64,000 nucleotides of DNA from Maribacter zhoushanensis (lineage in GTDB: Bacteria > Bacteroidota > Bacteroidia > Flavobacteriales > Flavobacteriaceae): positions 1,116,001-1,180,000 of the forward strand of contig NZ_JARKMR010000001.1 in assembly GCF_029350975.1 (NCBI RefSeq), given 5' to 3'. The stretch's first letter is position 1. Each line of letters begins with the position of its first letter. Shown here piece after piece: positions 46,413-55,099 of this stretch. A program made the position numbers and the translations under genes. The notes under the pieces were generated by a model. The model saw only the letters and a list, made by a program, of their open reading frames with translations, was not told the DNA's origin and did no database searches.

Positions 46413-47236
46413 TACACCAAATCTTGCTTAATCATATTACCTAACTGGGTAATGGAGTCGTAAAGGACAAATTCTCCATTTTTAATGTAAGAGATAAGTC
46501 CGGTTTCTTCACTGACCACTATACTTATTGCATCAGTCTTTTCACTAATACCTACTGCTGCCCTATGTCGTAATCCAAAACGTAGCGGAATATTACGTTC
46601 GTTGGATACTGGTAAAATTACTCTTGTGGCAACTATATAATTACCTACAATAACAGCCGCTCCATCATGAAGTGTACTGTTTTTGTAAAAGATACTTTCT
46701 AAAATAGGTTGGTTGATTTCAATATTCATGCGGTCGCCCGTGCTTTTAATGAAATCTAATGAGTTGTTTCTTTCAATTACGAGAATGGCTCCGGTTTTAC
46801 TACTAGCCATTTTTTCACAAGCTTTTAGTATGGCATCTACATCAGTATCAGTTGATAAACCTTCTTGCTTTAAAAATTTAAAATGCTTTACAAAGTTTCT
46901 CTTATTAGCGAAATTGGTAGAGCCGATCATTAAAAGAAATTTTCTAATCTCTTGTTGAAAAACAATTATTAGAGCAATAAGTCCCACCTGCATAAAGGCA
47001 CCGACCATACTGCTGATCATTTGCATATCTAGCAATTCGGTCAATTTCCAAAAAGCCCAAACTATAACAATCCCAATAAAAATATTGATGGCAACAGACC
47101 CTCTAACTAGTTTGTAGATGTAATAAAGAAGTACGGCAACAAAAATGATGTCTAGAACATCCGTAATCTTAAAGTCAATAAAATTTAAAAAATCCAATCG
47201 GTACCGTTTTAGTAAAATTAAGAAATTAGTTGACAA
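46412..47236 (-). CDS. cdaA: Diadenylate cyclase CdaA (c-di-AMP synthase)
   Basis: This 274-residue membrane enzyme makes c-di-AMP from two ATP. Three N-terminal membrane helices (about 25-100: FVAVLLYYIYKLV, INIFIGIVIVWAFW, GLIALIIVFQQEIR) precede the DisA_N cyclase domain with LHDGAAVIVG (D191) and GLRHRAAVG (R223-R225), the two catalytic motifs. c-di-AMP usually governs osmolyte and cell-wall homeostasis. The gene follows folP by 15 bases and shares one base with DUF3667 downstream. No CdaR- or GlmM-like neighbour, unlike in Firmicutes. Confidence 0.95.
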   Translation of the reverse strand: MSTNFLILLKRYRLDFLNFIDFKITDVLDIIFVAVLLYYIYKLVRGSVAINIFIGIVIVWAFWKLTELLDMQMISSMVGAFMQVGLIALIIVFQQEIRKFLLMIGSTNFANKRNFVKHFKFLKQEGLSTDTDVDAILKACEKMASSKTGAILVIERNNSLDFIKSTGDRMNIEINQPILESIFYKNSTLHDGAAVIVGNYIVATRVILPVSNERNIPLRFGLRHRAAVGISEKTDAISIVVSEETGLISYIKNGEFVLYDSITQLGNMIKQDLV

Positions 47237-47251
47237 GAAATTAATATAATC

Positions 47252-48082
47252 TTAGGCATTTAATTGTTCATAGAGTTTTACACATTCTATAGCTTCTTTA
47301 ACATCATGAACTCTTAATATTTTAGCTCCTTTCTGTAAGCAAACCATATGTAGTGCCGTAGTGCCATTTAATGCTTGGTCTGCAGTTGTATCTAGTACTT
47401 TGTAAATCATTGATTTTCTGCTGACACCTGCTAAAATTGGATGATCCATGTTATTCATAATCTCCATTTGATTTAAAAGCAGATAATTCTGTTCTAGGTT
47501 TTTGGCAAAACCAAAACCAGGATCTATGATGATATCTTTTATTCCTAATGTTTTAGCTGCCAATAATCTTTTGGAAAAGAAATAAAGGACTTCTTTTAGA
47601 ATATCTTCATAACCTGTCTGTTGTTGCATATTTTGTGGTGTGCCACGCATGTGCATCATAATGTACGGTACGTTCAATTTGGCAACGGTATTAAGCATGT
47701 TATCGTCTTGCAATCCCGCAGAAATATCATTGACTATTGCAGCGCCTTTCTCTATACATGCTTTGGCGACATTACTTCTAAAAGTGTCAATTGAAAGTAT
47801 AGCTTCTGGAAAATTCTTTAGAATCAAATCAACTATTGGGGTTATTCTTTGTAATTCTGTTGCTTCATCAACTTCTAAAGCGCCAGGTCTTGAACTGTAG
47901 GCGCCTATGTCAATAAAGGTGGCACCCTCATTAAACATTTTTTCAACCTGATGTAAAATGCTTGACTGGTTTTTATATTTTCCGCCATCAAAAAAAGAAT
48001 CAGGAGTAACGTTTAAAATGCCCATAACCTTGGGCTGGTCAAGTGATATAAGTTTACCGTTGCAATTTATGGCCATTGTCAA
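47252..48082 (-). CDS. folP: Dihydropteroate synthase
   Basis: A 276-residue TIM-barrel enzyme that joins p-aminobenzoate and hydroxymethyldihydropterin diphosphate, the sulfonamide target. KVMGILNVTPDSFFDGGKY is the first signature, IDIGAYSSRPGA the second loop, then SIDTFRS, VNDISAG, MMHMRGTPQNM and DPGFGFAKN, and SRKSMI near the C-terminus. All binding residues are present. First gene of folP-cdaA-DUF3667; divergent from the DUF1599 gene. Confidence 0.96.
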   Translation of the reverse strand: MTMAINCNGKLISLDQPKVMGILNVTPDSFFDGGKYKNQSSILHQVEKMFNEGATFIDIGAYSSRPGALEVDEATELQRITPIVDLILKNFPEAILSIDTFRSNVAKACIEKGAAIVNDISAGLQDDNMLNTVAKLNVPYIMMHMRGTPQNMQQQTGYEDILKEVLYFFSKRLLAAKTLGIKDIIIDPGFGFAKNLEQNYLLLNQMEIMNNMDHPILAGVSRKSMIYKVLDTTADQALNGTTALHMVCLQKGAKILRVHDVKEAIECVKLYEQLNA

Positions 48083-48179
48083 TTTTTAGATGGAATATGC
48101 GGCATTTTCCAAGTTTAAACCATCTATCTTGATGGTTACAATTTTTTAAGCGAAATTTACACAAATTAGATAGAATTAC

Positions 48180-48728
48180 ATGCTAGATACGGCAAAGGAA
48201 TACGATGAGGTCATTCAGGTTTGTTTAAACCTGTACCAGAAAAAAATGTCAGATTACGGTAGTGCTTGGCGCATTTTACGATTGCCATCATTAACGGATC
48301 AAATTTTTATAAAAGCACAACGTATACGTGGTCTTCAAGAAAATGAGGTACGTAAGGTAGATGAAGGTGAGCGATCTGAGTTTATTGGAATCATCAATTA
48401 TTCTGTTATGGCTTTGATTCAGCTTGAATTAGGTGTTGCCGATCAACCAGACTTAACAACTGAAAAAGCCGTTGAGTTATATGCCAAGCATGTAAAAATC
48501 ACCAAAGAACTTATGTTGAACAAGAATCACGATTATGGTGAAGCTTGGCGAGATATGAGAGTGAGTTCACTTACAGATTTAATTTTACAGAAACTGCTTA
48601 GAGTTAAGCAAATAGAGGATAATAAAGGCAAAACCTTGGTGAGTGAAGGTATAGATGCTAATTATCAAGACATGATTAATTATGCAGTTTTTGCATTAAT
48701 ACATCTAGGTTCAGAATCAGAAAAATAA
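48180..48728 (+). CDS. DUF1599 protein with an internally duplicated domain
   Basis: A 182-residue helical protein containing two copies of the same ~70-residue unit: YQKKMSDYGSAWRILRLPSLT, here residues about 19-39, and HDYGEAWRDMRVSSLTDLI at about 120, each followed by an RIRGLQ/RVKQIE and a YSVMALIQL/YAVFALIHL segment. It is assigned to DUF1599; the family has been linked to nucleotide modification systems, but nothing around it here points that way. First gene of a run leading to clpS. Confidence 0.88.
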   Translation: MLDTAKEYDEVIQVCLNLYQKKMSDYGSAWRILRLPSLTDQIFIKAQRIRGLQENEVRKVDEGERSEFIGIINYSVMALIQLELGVADQPDLTTEKAVELYAKHVKITKELMLNKNHDYGEAWRDMRVSSLTDLILQKLLRVKQIEDNKGKTLVSEGIDANYQDMINYAVFALIHLGSESEK

Positions 48729-48736
48729 TAATAAGA

Positions 48737-49834
48737 ATGAAGTATTTAGTAGGGGTCGTTAGAATTTTTGTTGGTATACTTTTTATTATAAGTGGATTCA
48801 TAAAACTGAACGATCCTGTTGGTTTTTCTTTTAAGCTAGAAGAATACTTTAGTCAGGGTGTTTTAGATCTTCCTTTCTTAACTCCGTTCGCATTAGCTAT
48901 TTCTATACTTGTAGTGATTGCAGAAGTAATGGTAGGAGTTATGTTAATACTTGGGTATAAGCGTAAAATCACCATATGGACATTGATTGCGATGATTGTG
49001 TTCTTTACTTTTTTGACTTTTTACTCTGCTTATTTCAATAAGGTTACCGATTGTGGCTGCTTTGGCGATGCAATTAAGTTGACACCTTGGGAGTCTTTTA
49101 CAAAAGATGTAGTGCTATTGGTTCTAATATTGATTATTTATGTCGGTAGAAAATTTATTACTCCTTTGGTAAATTCAAAAGTGTTGATGACGGTCTTAGC
49201 GGTATCATTTTTTGCCTGTATAGGTTATGTTTATTATGTATTGAATCATTTGCCTGTAATTGATTTTAGACCTTATGAAATAGGGAAAAATATTGAAGAG
49301 GGTATGAGCACGCCAGAAGATGCTCCAAAAGCCATTTTTGAATATAAATGGAAATTCAATGTAAACGGTAACGAAGAAATTCATGTAACTACAGGAGATT
49401 ACCCTACGGTAAATGGAGATTTTGTTGATGTTCAAACAGAAGAGATTCAGGCTGGTTATGAACCACCTGTTCATGATTTTACTATAGAGCAAGAAGGTGA
49501 AGATTTTGCAGCTTCATTATTGCAAGAGCCTAAATTGGTTATGGTAATCGCATATGATTTAAGAAAATCAAACTTAGAAGAGTTCAAGAATATAAAGTTG
49601 GTGGCAGATAAGGCAATAAAAGCTGGCTATAAGGTAATTGGCATGTCCGCATCTGGTCCTGACCAAACAAATGTCTTGATAAAAGAGTATAATCTAAATT
49701 TCGATTTTTACTTTACTGACGAAACTACCTTGAAGACTATTGTAAGGTCCAATCCCGGAGTTTTGGTTTTAGAAAAAGGTACCATAAAGCAAAAAGTGCA
49801 TTACAACGATATAGAAGATTTAATTTTCAATTAG
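48737..49834 (+). CDS. DoxX-like membrane protein with thioredoxin-like C-terminus (BT_3928 family)
   Basis: This 365-residue protein has four membrane helices in its first 150 residues, starting RIFVGILFIISGFIKLNDPVG as in DoxX/MauE proteins, with a CGCFGD motif between helices three and four. The C-terminal ~120 residues (LVMVIAYDLRKSNLEEF, YKVIGMSAS, NPGVLVLEKGTI) look thioredoxin-like but lack a CxxC. A role in quinone or disulfide redox is suggested by the CGCFG pair, not shown. Eight bases after DUF1599, 40 before tpiA. Confidence 0.85.
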   Translation: MKYLVGVVRIFVGILFIISGFIKLNDPVGFSFKLEEYFSQGVLDLPFLTPFALAISILVVIAEVMVGVMLILGYKRKITIWTLIAMIVFFTFLTFYSAYFNKVTDCGCFGDAIKLTPWESFTKDVVLLVLILIIYVGRKFITPLVNSKVLMTVLAVSFFACIGYVYYVLNHLPVIDFRPYEIGKNIEEGMSTPEDAPKAIFEYKWKFNVNGNEEIHVTTGDYPTVNGDFVDVQTEEIQAGYEPPVHDFTIEQEGEDFAASLLQEPKLVMVIAYDLRKSNLEEFKNIKLVADKAIKAGYKVIGMSASGPDQTNVLIKEYNLNFDFYFTDETTLKTIVRSNPGVLVLEKGTIKQKVHYNDIEDLIFN

Positions 49835-49874
49835 AATTGAAAACGTAAATAATATAATTAATAACAGAAACAAC

Positions 49875-50624
49875 ATGAGAGCAAAGATAGTAGCAGGTAA
49901 CTGGAAAATGAATAAGAATTTGGCTGAGACCGAAACACTTTTGGCGGAGTTATCGGCAAAGTTGCCAGATACAAATGCAGAAGTTATGGTAGCGCCAACA
50001 TATGTAAATTTGACCAGTGCGGTTCATGCTTTAGAAAGTTCTAAGATTGAGGTTATAGCACAGAATATGCATTATGCTGAAAGCGGAGCTTTTACAGGTG
50101 AGATTTCTGCAGATATGTTATTGAACATCGGTATTGATACTGTCATTATAGGGCATTCAGAAAGAAGAGCTTATTTTGGAGAGGATGATGAAATTCTTTC
50201 AAAGAAAGTTGCAACTGCTTTAGGTAAAGGTATACGTGTTATGTTTTGCTTTGGTGAAGAATTAGAAGATCGTAAATCTGGTAATCATTTTAAATTGGTT
50301 GAAAGTCAGTTAAAGAATGTTCTTTTTGATCTAGAGCCATCTGCGTGGTCTAAAATTGTTTTGGCATATGAGCCGGTATGGGCAATTGGTACTGGTGAAA
50401 CGGCTTCTCCTGAGCAAGCTCAAGAAATGCATGCTTTTATTCGTAAAACTATTTCAGAAGCTTTTGACGGTACTATAGCAAATAATGTGACCATTCTTTA
50501 CGGTGGTAGTGTTAAGCCGGGTAATGCAGAAGAAATTTTCTCTAAGCCAGATGTTGATGGTGGTTTGATCGGTGGGGCATCTTTAGTTGCAGACGATTTT
50601 ATTGCTATTATTAAAGCTATTTAA
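49875..50624 (+). CDS. tpiA: Triosephosphate isomerase
   Basis: A 249-residue glycolytic TIM-barrel enzyme interconverting dihydroxyacetone phosphate and glyceraldehyde 3-phosphate. The active-site residues are all seen: GNWKMNKN (K11), IIGHSERR (H94), AYEPVWAIGTG (E166) and the phosphate loop YGGSVKPGN. Length normal. It lies in a same-strand run with prmA 15 bases downstream. Confidence 0.97.
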   Translation: MRAKIVAGNWKMNKNLAETETLLAELSAKLPDTNAEVMVAPTYVNLTSAVHALESSKIEVIAQNMHYAESGAFTGEISADMLLNIGIDTVIIGHSERRAYFGEDDEILSKKVATALGKGIRVMFCFGEELEDRKSGNHFKLVESQLKNVLFDLEPSAWSKIVLAYEPVWAIGTGETASPEQAQEMHAFIRKTISEAFDGTIANNVTILYGGSVKPGNAEEIFSKPDVDGGLIGGASLVADDFIAIIKAI

Positions 50625-50639
50625 GCATAGTACTTATAA

Positions 50640-51476
50640 ATGAGCGATACAGTATATATTGAATACCGTTTTACGGTAGAACCAAAAGAACCGGCTTCAG
50701 ACCTTCTTATTGCAGAATTGGGTGAAGTTGGTTTTGAAAGTTTTGTTGAAGAGGAAGATGATGTTTTGGCGTATATTCAAAAAACTGAATGGTCTGAGGG
50801 TATATTAAAAGACCTTCCAATTTTACAAAACCCTAAATATAAATTTACATTCGATTACAAAGAAATTGAGCAAGAAAATTGGAACGCTACATGGGAGCAA
50901 AATTTTCAACCTATTATAGTTGATGATATTTGTATGATCAGGGCTCCTTTTCATGAAGCTATCAATGTTAAGTATGATATTGTAATAGAACCAAAAATGA
51001 GTTTTGGTACAGGTCATCATGAAACTACGCACATGATGCTGCAGCACATTTTACAGTTAGATGTAAAAGGTAAAACAGTTCTGGATATGGGCAGTGGTAC
51101 CGGAGTTTTAGCAATTCTGGCCGGTATGCGGGGCGCAACTGAGATCGATGCCATTGATATTGATAATTGGTGTTATTTGAATGCCAAAGAGAACGTTGCG
51201 CGTAATAAAATGGATTTCATTTCTGTGTATGAAGGTGATGTAGCGTTGCTTGAGGGTAAGAAGTATGATTTGATAATCGCCAATATCAATAGAAACATTT
51301 TGTTGGCAGATTTACCTAGCTATGCAAAATCATTAAATACTGGTGGTGTTTTATTGCTAAGTGGTTTTTATACTGAGGATTTAGAAATGATTTCACAAAA
51401 ATGCACTGATTTAGCGTTAAAGTTCGAAAAAAACCTTGAACGCAATAATTGGGTTGCCGCAAAATATGTAAATTAG
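50640..51476 (+). CDS. prmA: Ribosomal protein L11 methyltransferase
   Basis: This 278-residue SAM-dependent enzyme trimethylates ribosomal protein L11. An N-terminal substrate-recognition domain (about 1-105) precedes the methyltransferase fold: PKMSFGTGHHETTHMML, LDMGSGTGVLAILA (SAM-binding), DIDNWCYLNAKENV and the catalytic-site IIANINRNILL. The motif order is that of PrmA. It follows tpiA by 15 bases and precedes clpS by 17. Confidence 0.95.
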   Translation: MSDTVYIEYRFTVEPKEPASDLLIAELGEVGFESFVEEEDDVLAYIQKTEWSEGILKDLPILQNPKYKFTFDYKEIEQENWNATWEQNFQPIIVDDICMIRAPFHEAINVKYDIVIEPKMSFGTGHHETTHMMLQHILQLDVKGKTVLDMGSGTGVLAILAGMRGATEIDAIDIDNWCYLNAKENVARNKMDFISVYEGDVALLEGKKYDLIIANINRNILLADLPSYAKSLNTGGVLLLSGFYTEDLEMISQKCTDLALKFEKNLERNNWVAAKYVN

Positions 51477-51493
51477 AAGGTATTAATTGGAAT

Positions 51494-51772
51494 ATGATGA
51501 GCACAAGAGAAGAAGTTTCCGAAGAATTACTTTTAGAAGAAGAAACGGTTCAACAGAATGAAATCGTTCTTTTTAATGATGAGGTCAATACTTTTGATCA
51601 CGTAATAAATACATTAATGTCTGTATGTGAACATTCGCCAGAACAGGCAGAGCAGTGTTCTTTAATAGTACATTACAAAGGTAAGTGTACCGTTAAGACC
51701 GGTGAATATGAAGAATTGAAGCCAAAATGTTCTAAATTGTTACAAGCAGGACTTAGTGCAGAGATTGTTTAA
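51494..51772 (+). CDS. clpS: ATP-dependent Clp protease adaptor ClpS
   Basis: This 92-residue adaptor delivers N-degron substrates to ClpAP/ClpCP. NEIVLFNDEVNTFDHVI has the ligand-pocket Asn-Asp residues, VCEHSPEQAEQCSLIVHYKGKC the second block with its His. The start is put at 51494 (or the adjacent ATG at 51497); an in-frame start 45 bases earlier overlaps prmA and adds an unrelated stretch. Last gene before a strong terminator. Confidence 0.93.
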   Translation: MMSTREEVSEELLLEEETVQQNEIVLFNDEVNTFDHVINTLMSVCEHSPEQAEQCSLIVHYKGKCTVKTGEYEELKPKCSKLLQAGLSAEIV

Positions 51773-51815
51773 ACTAAGTTTTGTTTACTATAATTGATAC
51801 CAATAGTATTGAAAT

Positions 51816-51851
51816 AAAAAAATCCCTTGATTTAATCAAGGGATTTTTTTA
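51816..51851. terminator. Bidirectional terminator after clpS
   Basis: AAAAAATCCCTTGAT/ATCAAGGGATTTTTT stem with a TTA loop and runs of A and T either side. Confidence 0.9.
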
Positions 51852-51903
51852 TTTCAATTAAACTCTTAAAAGAAATTGTATTAAGTCTGTAAATTATTCA
51901 AGC

Positions 51904-52170
51904 TTATACTAGGGGTACTCCGTTTAATCTTTTTTCAATCTTCTTCTTTTTGACTGTAACTTCTTTCATTACATCCATTAAGTTAGAATCTTTTGTTTCC
52001 TTGTATATTTCGTTAATGCTTAAAATAAGTGCTTTTGCCTCTCTCGACGCTTCTACTCGGTCACTAGTAGACATATTACTCATTTTTCGACCTATAAATT
52101 CCTGAGCTTTTTCAAGTAACTCCATTTGCTTCTTTTTTTTCAAAGTTAACATAATATTCAAATTACGCAA
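51904..52170 (-). CDS. Small helical protein of unknown function
   Basis: An 88-residue, Lys-rich protein, predicted as two long helices (KKKQMELLEKAQEFIGRKMSN and ASREAKALILSINEIYKETK), without signal peptide. It may start at Met7 (52152) instead. No family recognised. Charged, amphipathic pattern and codon use look like a real gene; it lies opposite the clpS run and ends at its terminator. Confidence 0.6.
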   Translation of the reverse strand: MRNLNIMLTLKKKKQMELLEKAQEFIGRKMSNMSTSDRVEASREAKALILSINEIYKETKDSNLMDVMKEVTVKKKKIEKRLNGVPLV

Positions 52171-52425
52171 TTCTTTGTCAATTGTATATAGTTATGAGGC
52201 TATTAGATAATAGTATTTATGAACAATTTAACGAAATAGAGGTGTTTTGACCCCTTTTTTCTGATGTTGAAAGAATTTTAAGACAATTTTATTCCTCAAA
52301 TTAAAAATATAAGCATATATGTGTCTAAAAATTATATATAATTTAATATGATTCATTTAGTTGTTGCTAATCAGTCAAATATTATACCTTAATATATGTT
52401 TTTTGATATTTTATGGTCTGTATAC

Positions 52426-52455
52426 TTGCTAAATATCTAAAATAGGATATATTTG
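52426..52455 (+). promoter_or_regulatory. Canonical promoter of the galacturonate operon
   Basis: TTG (52426-52428), 19 bases, TATATTTG (52448-52455): full match to the Bacteroidetes consensus. The start of transcription would fall within or just after the operator that follows. Confidence 0.7.
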
Positions 52456-52469
52456 TGTAATCGATTGCA
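52456..52469. promoter_or_regulatory. LacI-family operator
   Basis: TGTAATCGATTGCA is a 14-base palindrome with one mismatched pair and a central AATCGATT, the core (AAnCGnTT) typical of LacI-family operators. It abuts the -7 box, ideal for repression. The LacI-family gene at 59952 is the obvious candidate regulator. Confidence 0.65.
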
Positions 52470-52531
52470 TTAAATTTTGTTGTACTTTTTGTGCCTGTTG
52501 ATTTTGCAAACAATACAGAATTAGCACTAAC

Positions 52532-52573
52532 ACATTAAGACAGAAGATGAAAAGAAATCTCACTTCTTAATGT
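52532..52573 (+). promoter_or_regulatory. Leader hairpin with mini-ORF before uxaC
   Basis: ACATTAAGA (52532-52540) pairs perfectly with TCTTAATGT (52565-52573). The loop contains an ATG-initiated frame of 7 codons (MKRNLTS, 52547-52570) whose stop lies in the second arm. Function unknown. Confidence 0.4.
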
Positions 52574-52655
52574 ATTTAAAAGTTTTTCAATCTATTTATA
52601 AATAACATTGTTACTCGTGTTTCACAAACAAGATGTAACCTTATTAAAAATAATA

Positions 52656-54074
52656 ATGAGTAATTCCACTTTAAATAATAGTACGTTCATAAAAGACGAT
52701 TTTCTTTTAGAGAATAAATTTTCGCAAAGGTTATTTCATGACTACGCATCACACATGCCGATCATAGACTACCATTGTCATTTACCACCAAATGAAATTG
52801 CAAATAATAGGCAATTTGAGAACCTAACTAAAATTTGGAACGATGGTGACCATTATAAATGGCGCGCTATGAGAACCTTTGGTATAGATGAAAAGTATAT
52901 TACTGGTAATGCTACAGATAAAGAGAAGTTTCTTCAATGGGCTAAAGCTGTTCCATATGCTTTAAGAAACCCTTTATATCATTGGACACATTTAGAACTG
53001 AAACGTTATTTTGATATTGATCTATTGTTAAATGAAAATACAGCTAACGATATTTATGACGACGCTACTGCTAAGCTTCAAACACCAGATTACAGTTGTC
53101 AAAGTCTAATTCAAAAAATGAACGTAGAGGTTATTTGTACTACAGAAGATCCTATTGATAGTTTAGATAACCATGTAAAACTTAAGAATAGTAATTTCAA
53201 TGTAAAGGTGAGCACTGCCTTTAGACCTGATAAGGCTATTGTTATTTCTAATGAATCTTATCTTGAATATGTAGAAAAGCTATCGGTAGTTAGTAAGGTG
53301 ACCATTAATTCGTACAAATCTTTGTGCGATGCGCTTTTATTGCGTTTAGATTACTTTGAAGAAAATGGATGTACGCTCTCTGATCACGGTTTAAGCTATG
53401 TGCCGTTCAGAACATTTACAGATGCGGAGATAGAAAACATTTTTCAAAAGAGAATTGAAAGAAAGCAATTAACTTTAGAGGAAGACGAAAAATTTCAAAC
53501 CGCTATATTATTGTTTCTGTGTGAGCAATACCATTCTCGCGGATGGATACAGCAATTTCACTTAGGGGCACTACGCAATAATAATGCAAGAATGAATCGT
53601 ATTCTTGGTCCGGATACTGGTTGGGATTCAATAGGCGATTATTCTCAGGCAAGAACACTTTCAGGTTTTTTAAATGCTTTAGATTCAAAAGATAAGCTTA
53701 CCAAAACTATTTTATATAATCTAAATCCGTCAGATAATGAAGTTTTAGCTACCATGATCGGTAACTATAATGATGGTAAAGTAAAAGGTAAAATGCAGTT
53801 TGGTTCCGGTTGGTGGTTTATGGATCAAAAAGATGGAATGACCAGGCAGCTAAATGCATTGTCCAATATGAGTTTAATTAGCTGTTTTATAGGGATGCTG
53901 ACAGATTCTAGATCTTTTCTTTCCTTCCCTAGGCATGAGTATTTTAGAAGAATAGTCTGTAATCTATTTGGACAAGAGATGCAGAGAGGAGAGTTACCTC
54001 AAGATTTTGAATTGGTGGGTAAAATAATACAAGATATCAGTTATAATAATGCCAAAGAGTATTTCAAATTTTAA
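52656..54074 (+). CDS. uxaC: Uronate isomerase
   Basis: This 472-residue enzyme isomerises galacturonate to tagaturonate (or glucuronate to fructuronate). The start MSNSTLNNSTFIKDDFLLEN is preferred over one 48 bases upstream. Family motifs: MPIIDYHCHLPPNEIA (metal HxH), TEDPIDSLDNH, FQTAILLFLCEQYHSRGWIQQFH, and the C-terminal WWFMDQKDGM and SFLSFPRHEYFRR. With UxaB and UxaA in the operon, galacturonate is the likely substrate. First gene of a six-gene run to 59938, under a promoter with a LacI-type operator. Confidence 0.96.
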   Translation: MSNSTLNNSTFIKDDFLLENKFSQRLFHDYASHMPIIDYHCHLPPNEIANNRQFENLTKIWNDGDHYKWRAMRTFGIDEKYITGNATDKEKFLQWAKAVPYALRNPLYHWTHLELKRYFDIDLLLNENTANDIYDDATAKLQTPDYSCQSLIQKMNVEVICTTEDPIDSLDNHVKLKNSNFNVKVSTAFRPDKAIVISNESYLEYVEKLSVVSKVTINSYKSLCDALLLRLDYFEENGCTLSDHGLSYVPFRTFTDAEIENIFQKRIERKQLTLEEDEKFQTAILLFLCEQYHSRGWIQQFHLGALRNNNARMNRILGPDTGWDSIGDYSQARTLSGFLNALDSKDKLTKTILYNLNPSDNEVLATMIGNYNDGKVKGKMQFGSGWWFMDQKDGMTRQLNALSNMSLISCFIGMLTDSRSFLSFPRHEYFRRIVCNLFGQEMQRGELPQDFELVGKIIQDISYNNAKEYFKF

Positions 54075-54115
54075 TAAAAAGTAAGGGTCTATTCTTATCC
54101 AATTAAAACATTTCT

Positions 54116-55093
54116 ATGAAAAGTATAAAAATACTACTGCTCTTTTTTCTGGTAATACCCTTTGTGGGTTGTGAAATACAGACTGATGTAAAAACATTGC
54201 GTTTGGGTCATGGTCTAGATGTTAGCCATTCTGTACACAAGGCAATGGTTAAAATGAGCGAAGATTTGTTAGAACGATCTGGCGGTAAATTAAAACTTGA
54301 AATTTACCCAAGTCAGCAACTAGGTACAGAGAGAGAATGCCTAGAGCTACTGCAAATTGGTAGTTTAGATATGACCAAGGTTTCCGTAGGCGTTTTAGAA
54401 AATTTTGCACCTAAGATGAAAGTTCTAGGGCTCCCTTTTCTTTTTAGGGATCGTCAACATTCGTTTAATGTTCTTGACGGTCCGGTAGGTGAAATGTTGT
54501 TGAACGATGGGGAGAAATATTGGTTAAAAGGTTTAGGGTATTACGATGCAGGTAGTAGAAGTTTCTACACAATGAACAAACCAATTGAAAAACCTGAAGA
54601 TTTAGTAGGTGAAAAAATACGTGTAATGGAAAGTGCAACCGCCGTAAATATGGTAAAGGCATTAGGCGGTTCACCAACTCCAATTTCATGGGGCGAGTTA
54701 TATACATCGTTACAACAAGGGGTGGTTGACGGTGCTGAGAATAATCCGCCAAGTTTTTACCTCTCTAGACATTATGAAGTATGTAAATATTATTCTTTAG
54801 ATGAACATACCGTACTGCCAGATGTTTTATTGATAGGGACATATGTTTATGATAAGTTAAATGAACAAGAGAAGAAATGGTTGAACGAGTCGGTAAAAGA
54901 ATCGGTGAAATATCAACGAATTCTTTGGGCAGAAGCAGAGGCTGAAGCCTTGCGAGAGGTGCAAAAAGCAGGTGTTGAAATTACACGACCAGATAAATCT
55001 CTTTTTGCAGAAAAGGTAGCAGGTATTTTCGAAAGCTATAAAGATGATAAAGATATATATCCGCTTATCAAACAAATTCAAGAAACCAAATAG
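54116..55093 (+). CDS. TRAP transporter substrate-binding lipoprotein (DctP type)
   Basis: A 325-residue periplasmic binding protein with a lipobox (LLFFLVIPFVGC, Cys at about 19), thus membrane-tethered. LRLGHGLDVSHSVHKAM opens the DctP fold; QLGTERECLELLQIGSLDM, VRVMES-type GEKIRVMESATAVNM with the carboxylate-binding Arg, and WGELYTSLQQGVVDGAENNPPS are TRAP hallmarks. It would capture the uronate and hand it to the DctQ-DctM permease encoded next, 6 bases on. Confidence 0.93.
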   Translation: MKSIKILLLFFLVIPFVGCEIQTDVKTLRLGHGLDVSHSVHKAMVKMSEDLLERSGGKLKLEIYPSQQLGTERECLELLQIGSLDMTKVSVGVLENFAPKMKVLGLPFLFRDRQHSFNVLDGPVGEMLLNDGEKYWLKGLGYYDAGSRSFYTMNKPIEKPEDLVGEKIRVMESATAVNMVKALGGSPTPISWGELYTSLQQGVVDGAENNPPSFYLSRHYEVCKYYSLDEHTVLPDVLLIGTYVYDKLNEQEKKWLNESVKESVKYQRILWAEAEAEALREVQKAGVEITRPDKSLFAEKVAGIFESYKDDKDIYPLIKQIQETK

Positions 55094-55099
55094 TTTACT

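Larger units (their letters stand above)
52171..52655. other. Regulatory region upstream of uxaC
   Basis: 485 bases without a clear gene. It holds a consensus promoter (52426-52455), a LacI-type operator (52456-52469), and a leader of about 195 bases with a hairpin and a 7-codon open frame (52532-52573). The first 250 bases are plain AT-rich DNA. Confidence 0.6.
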
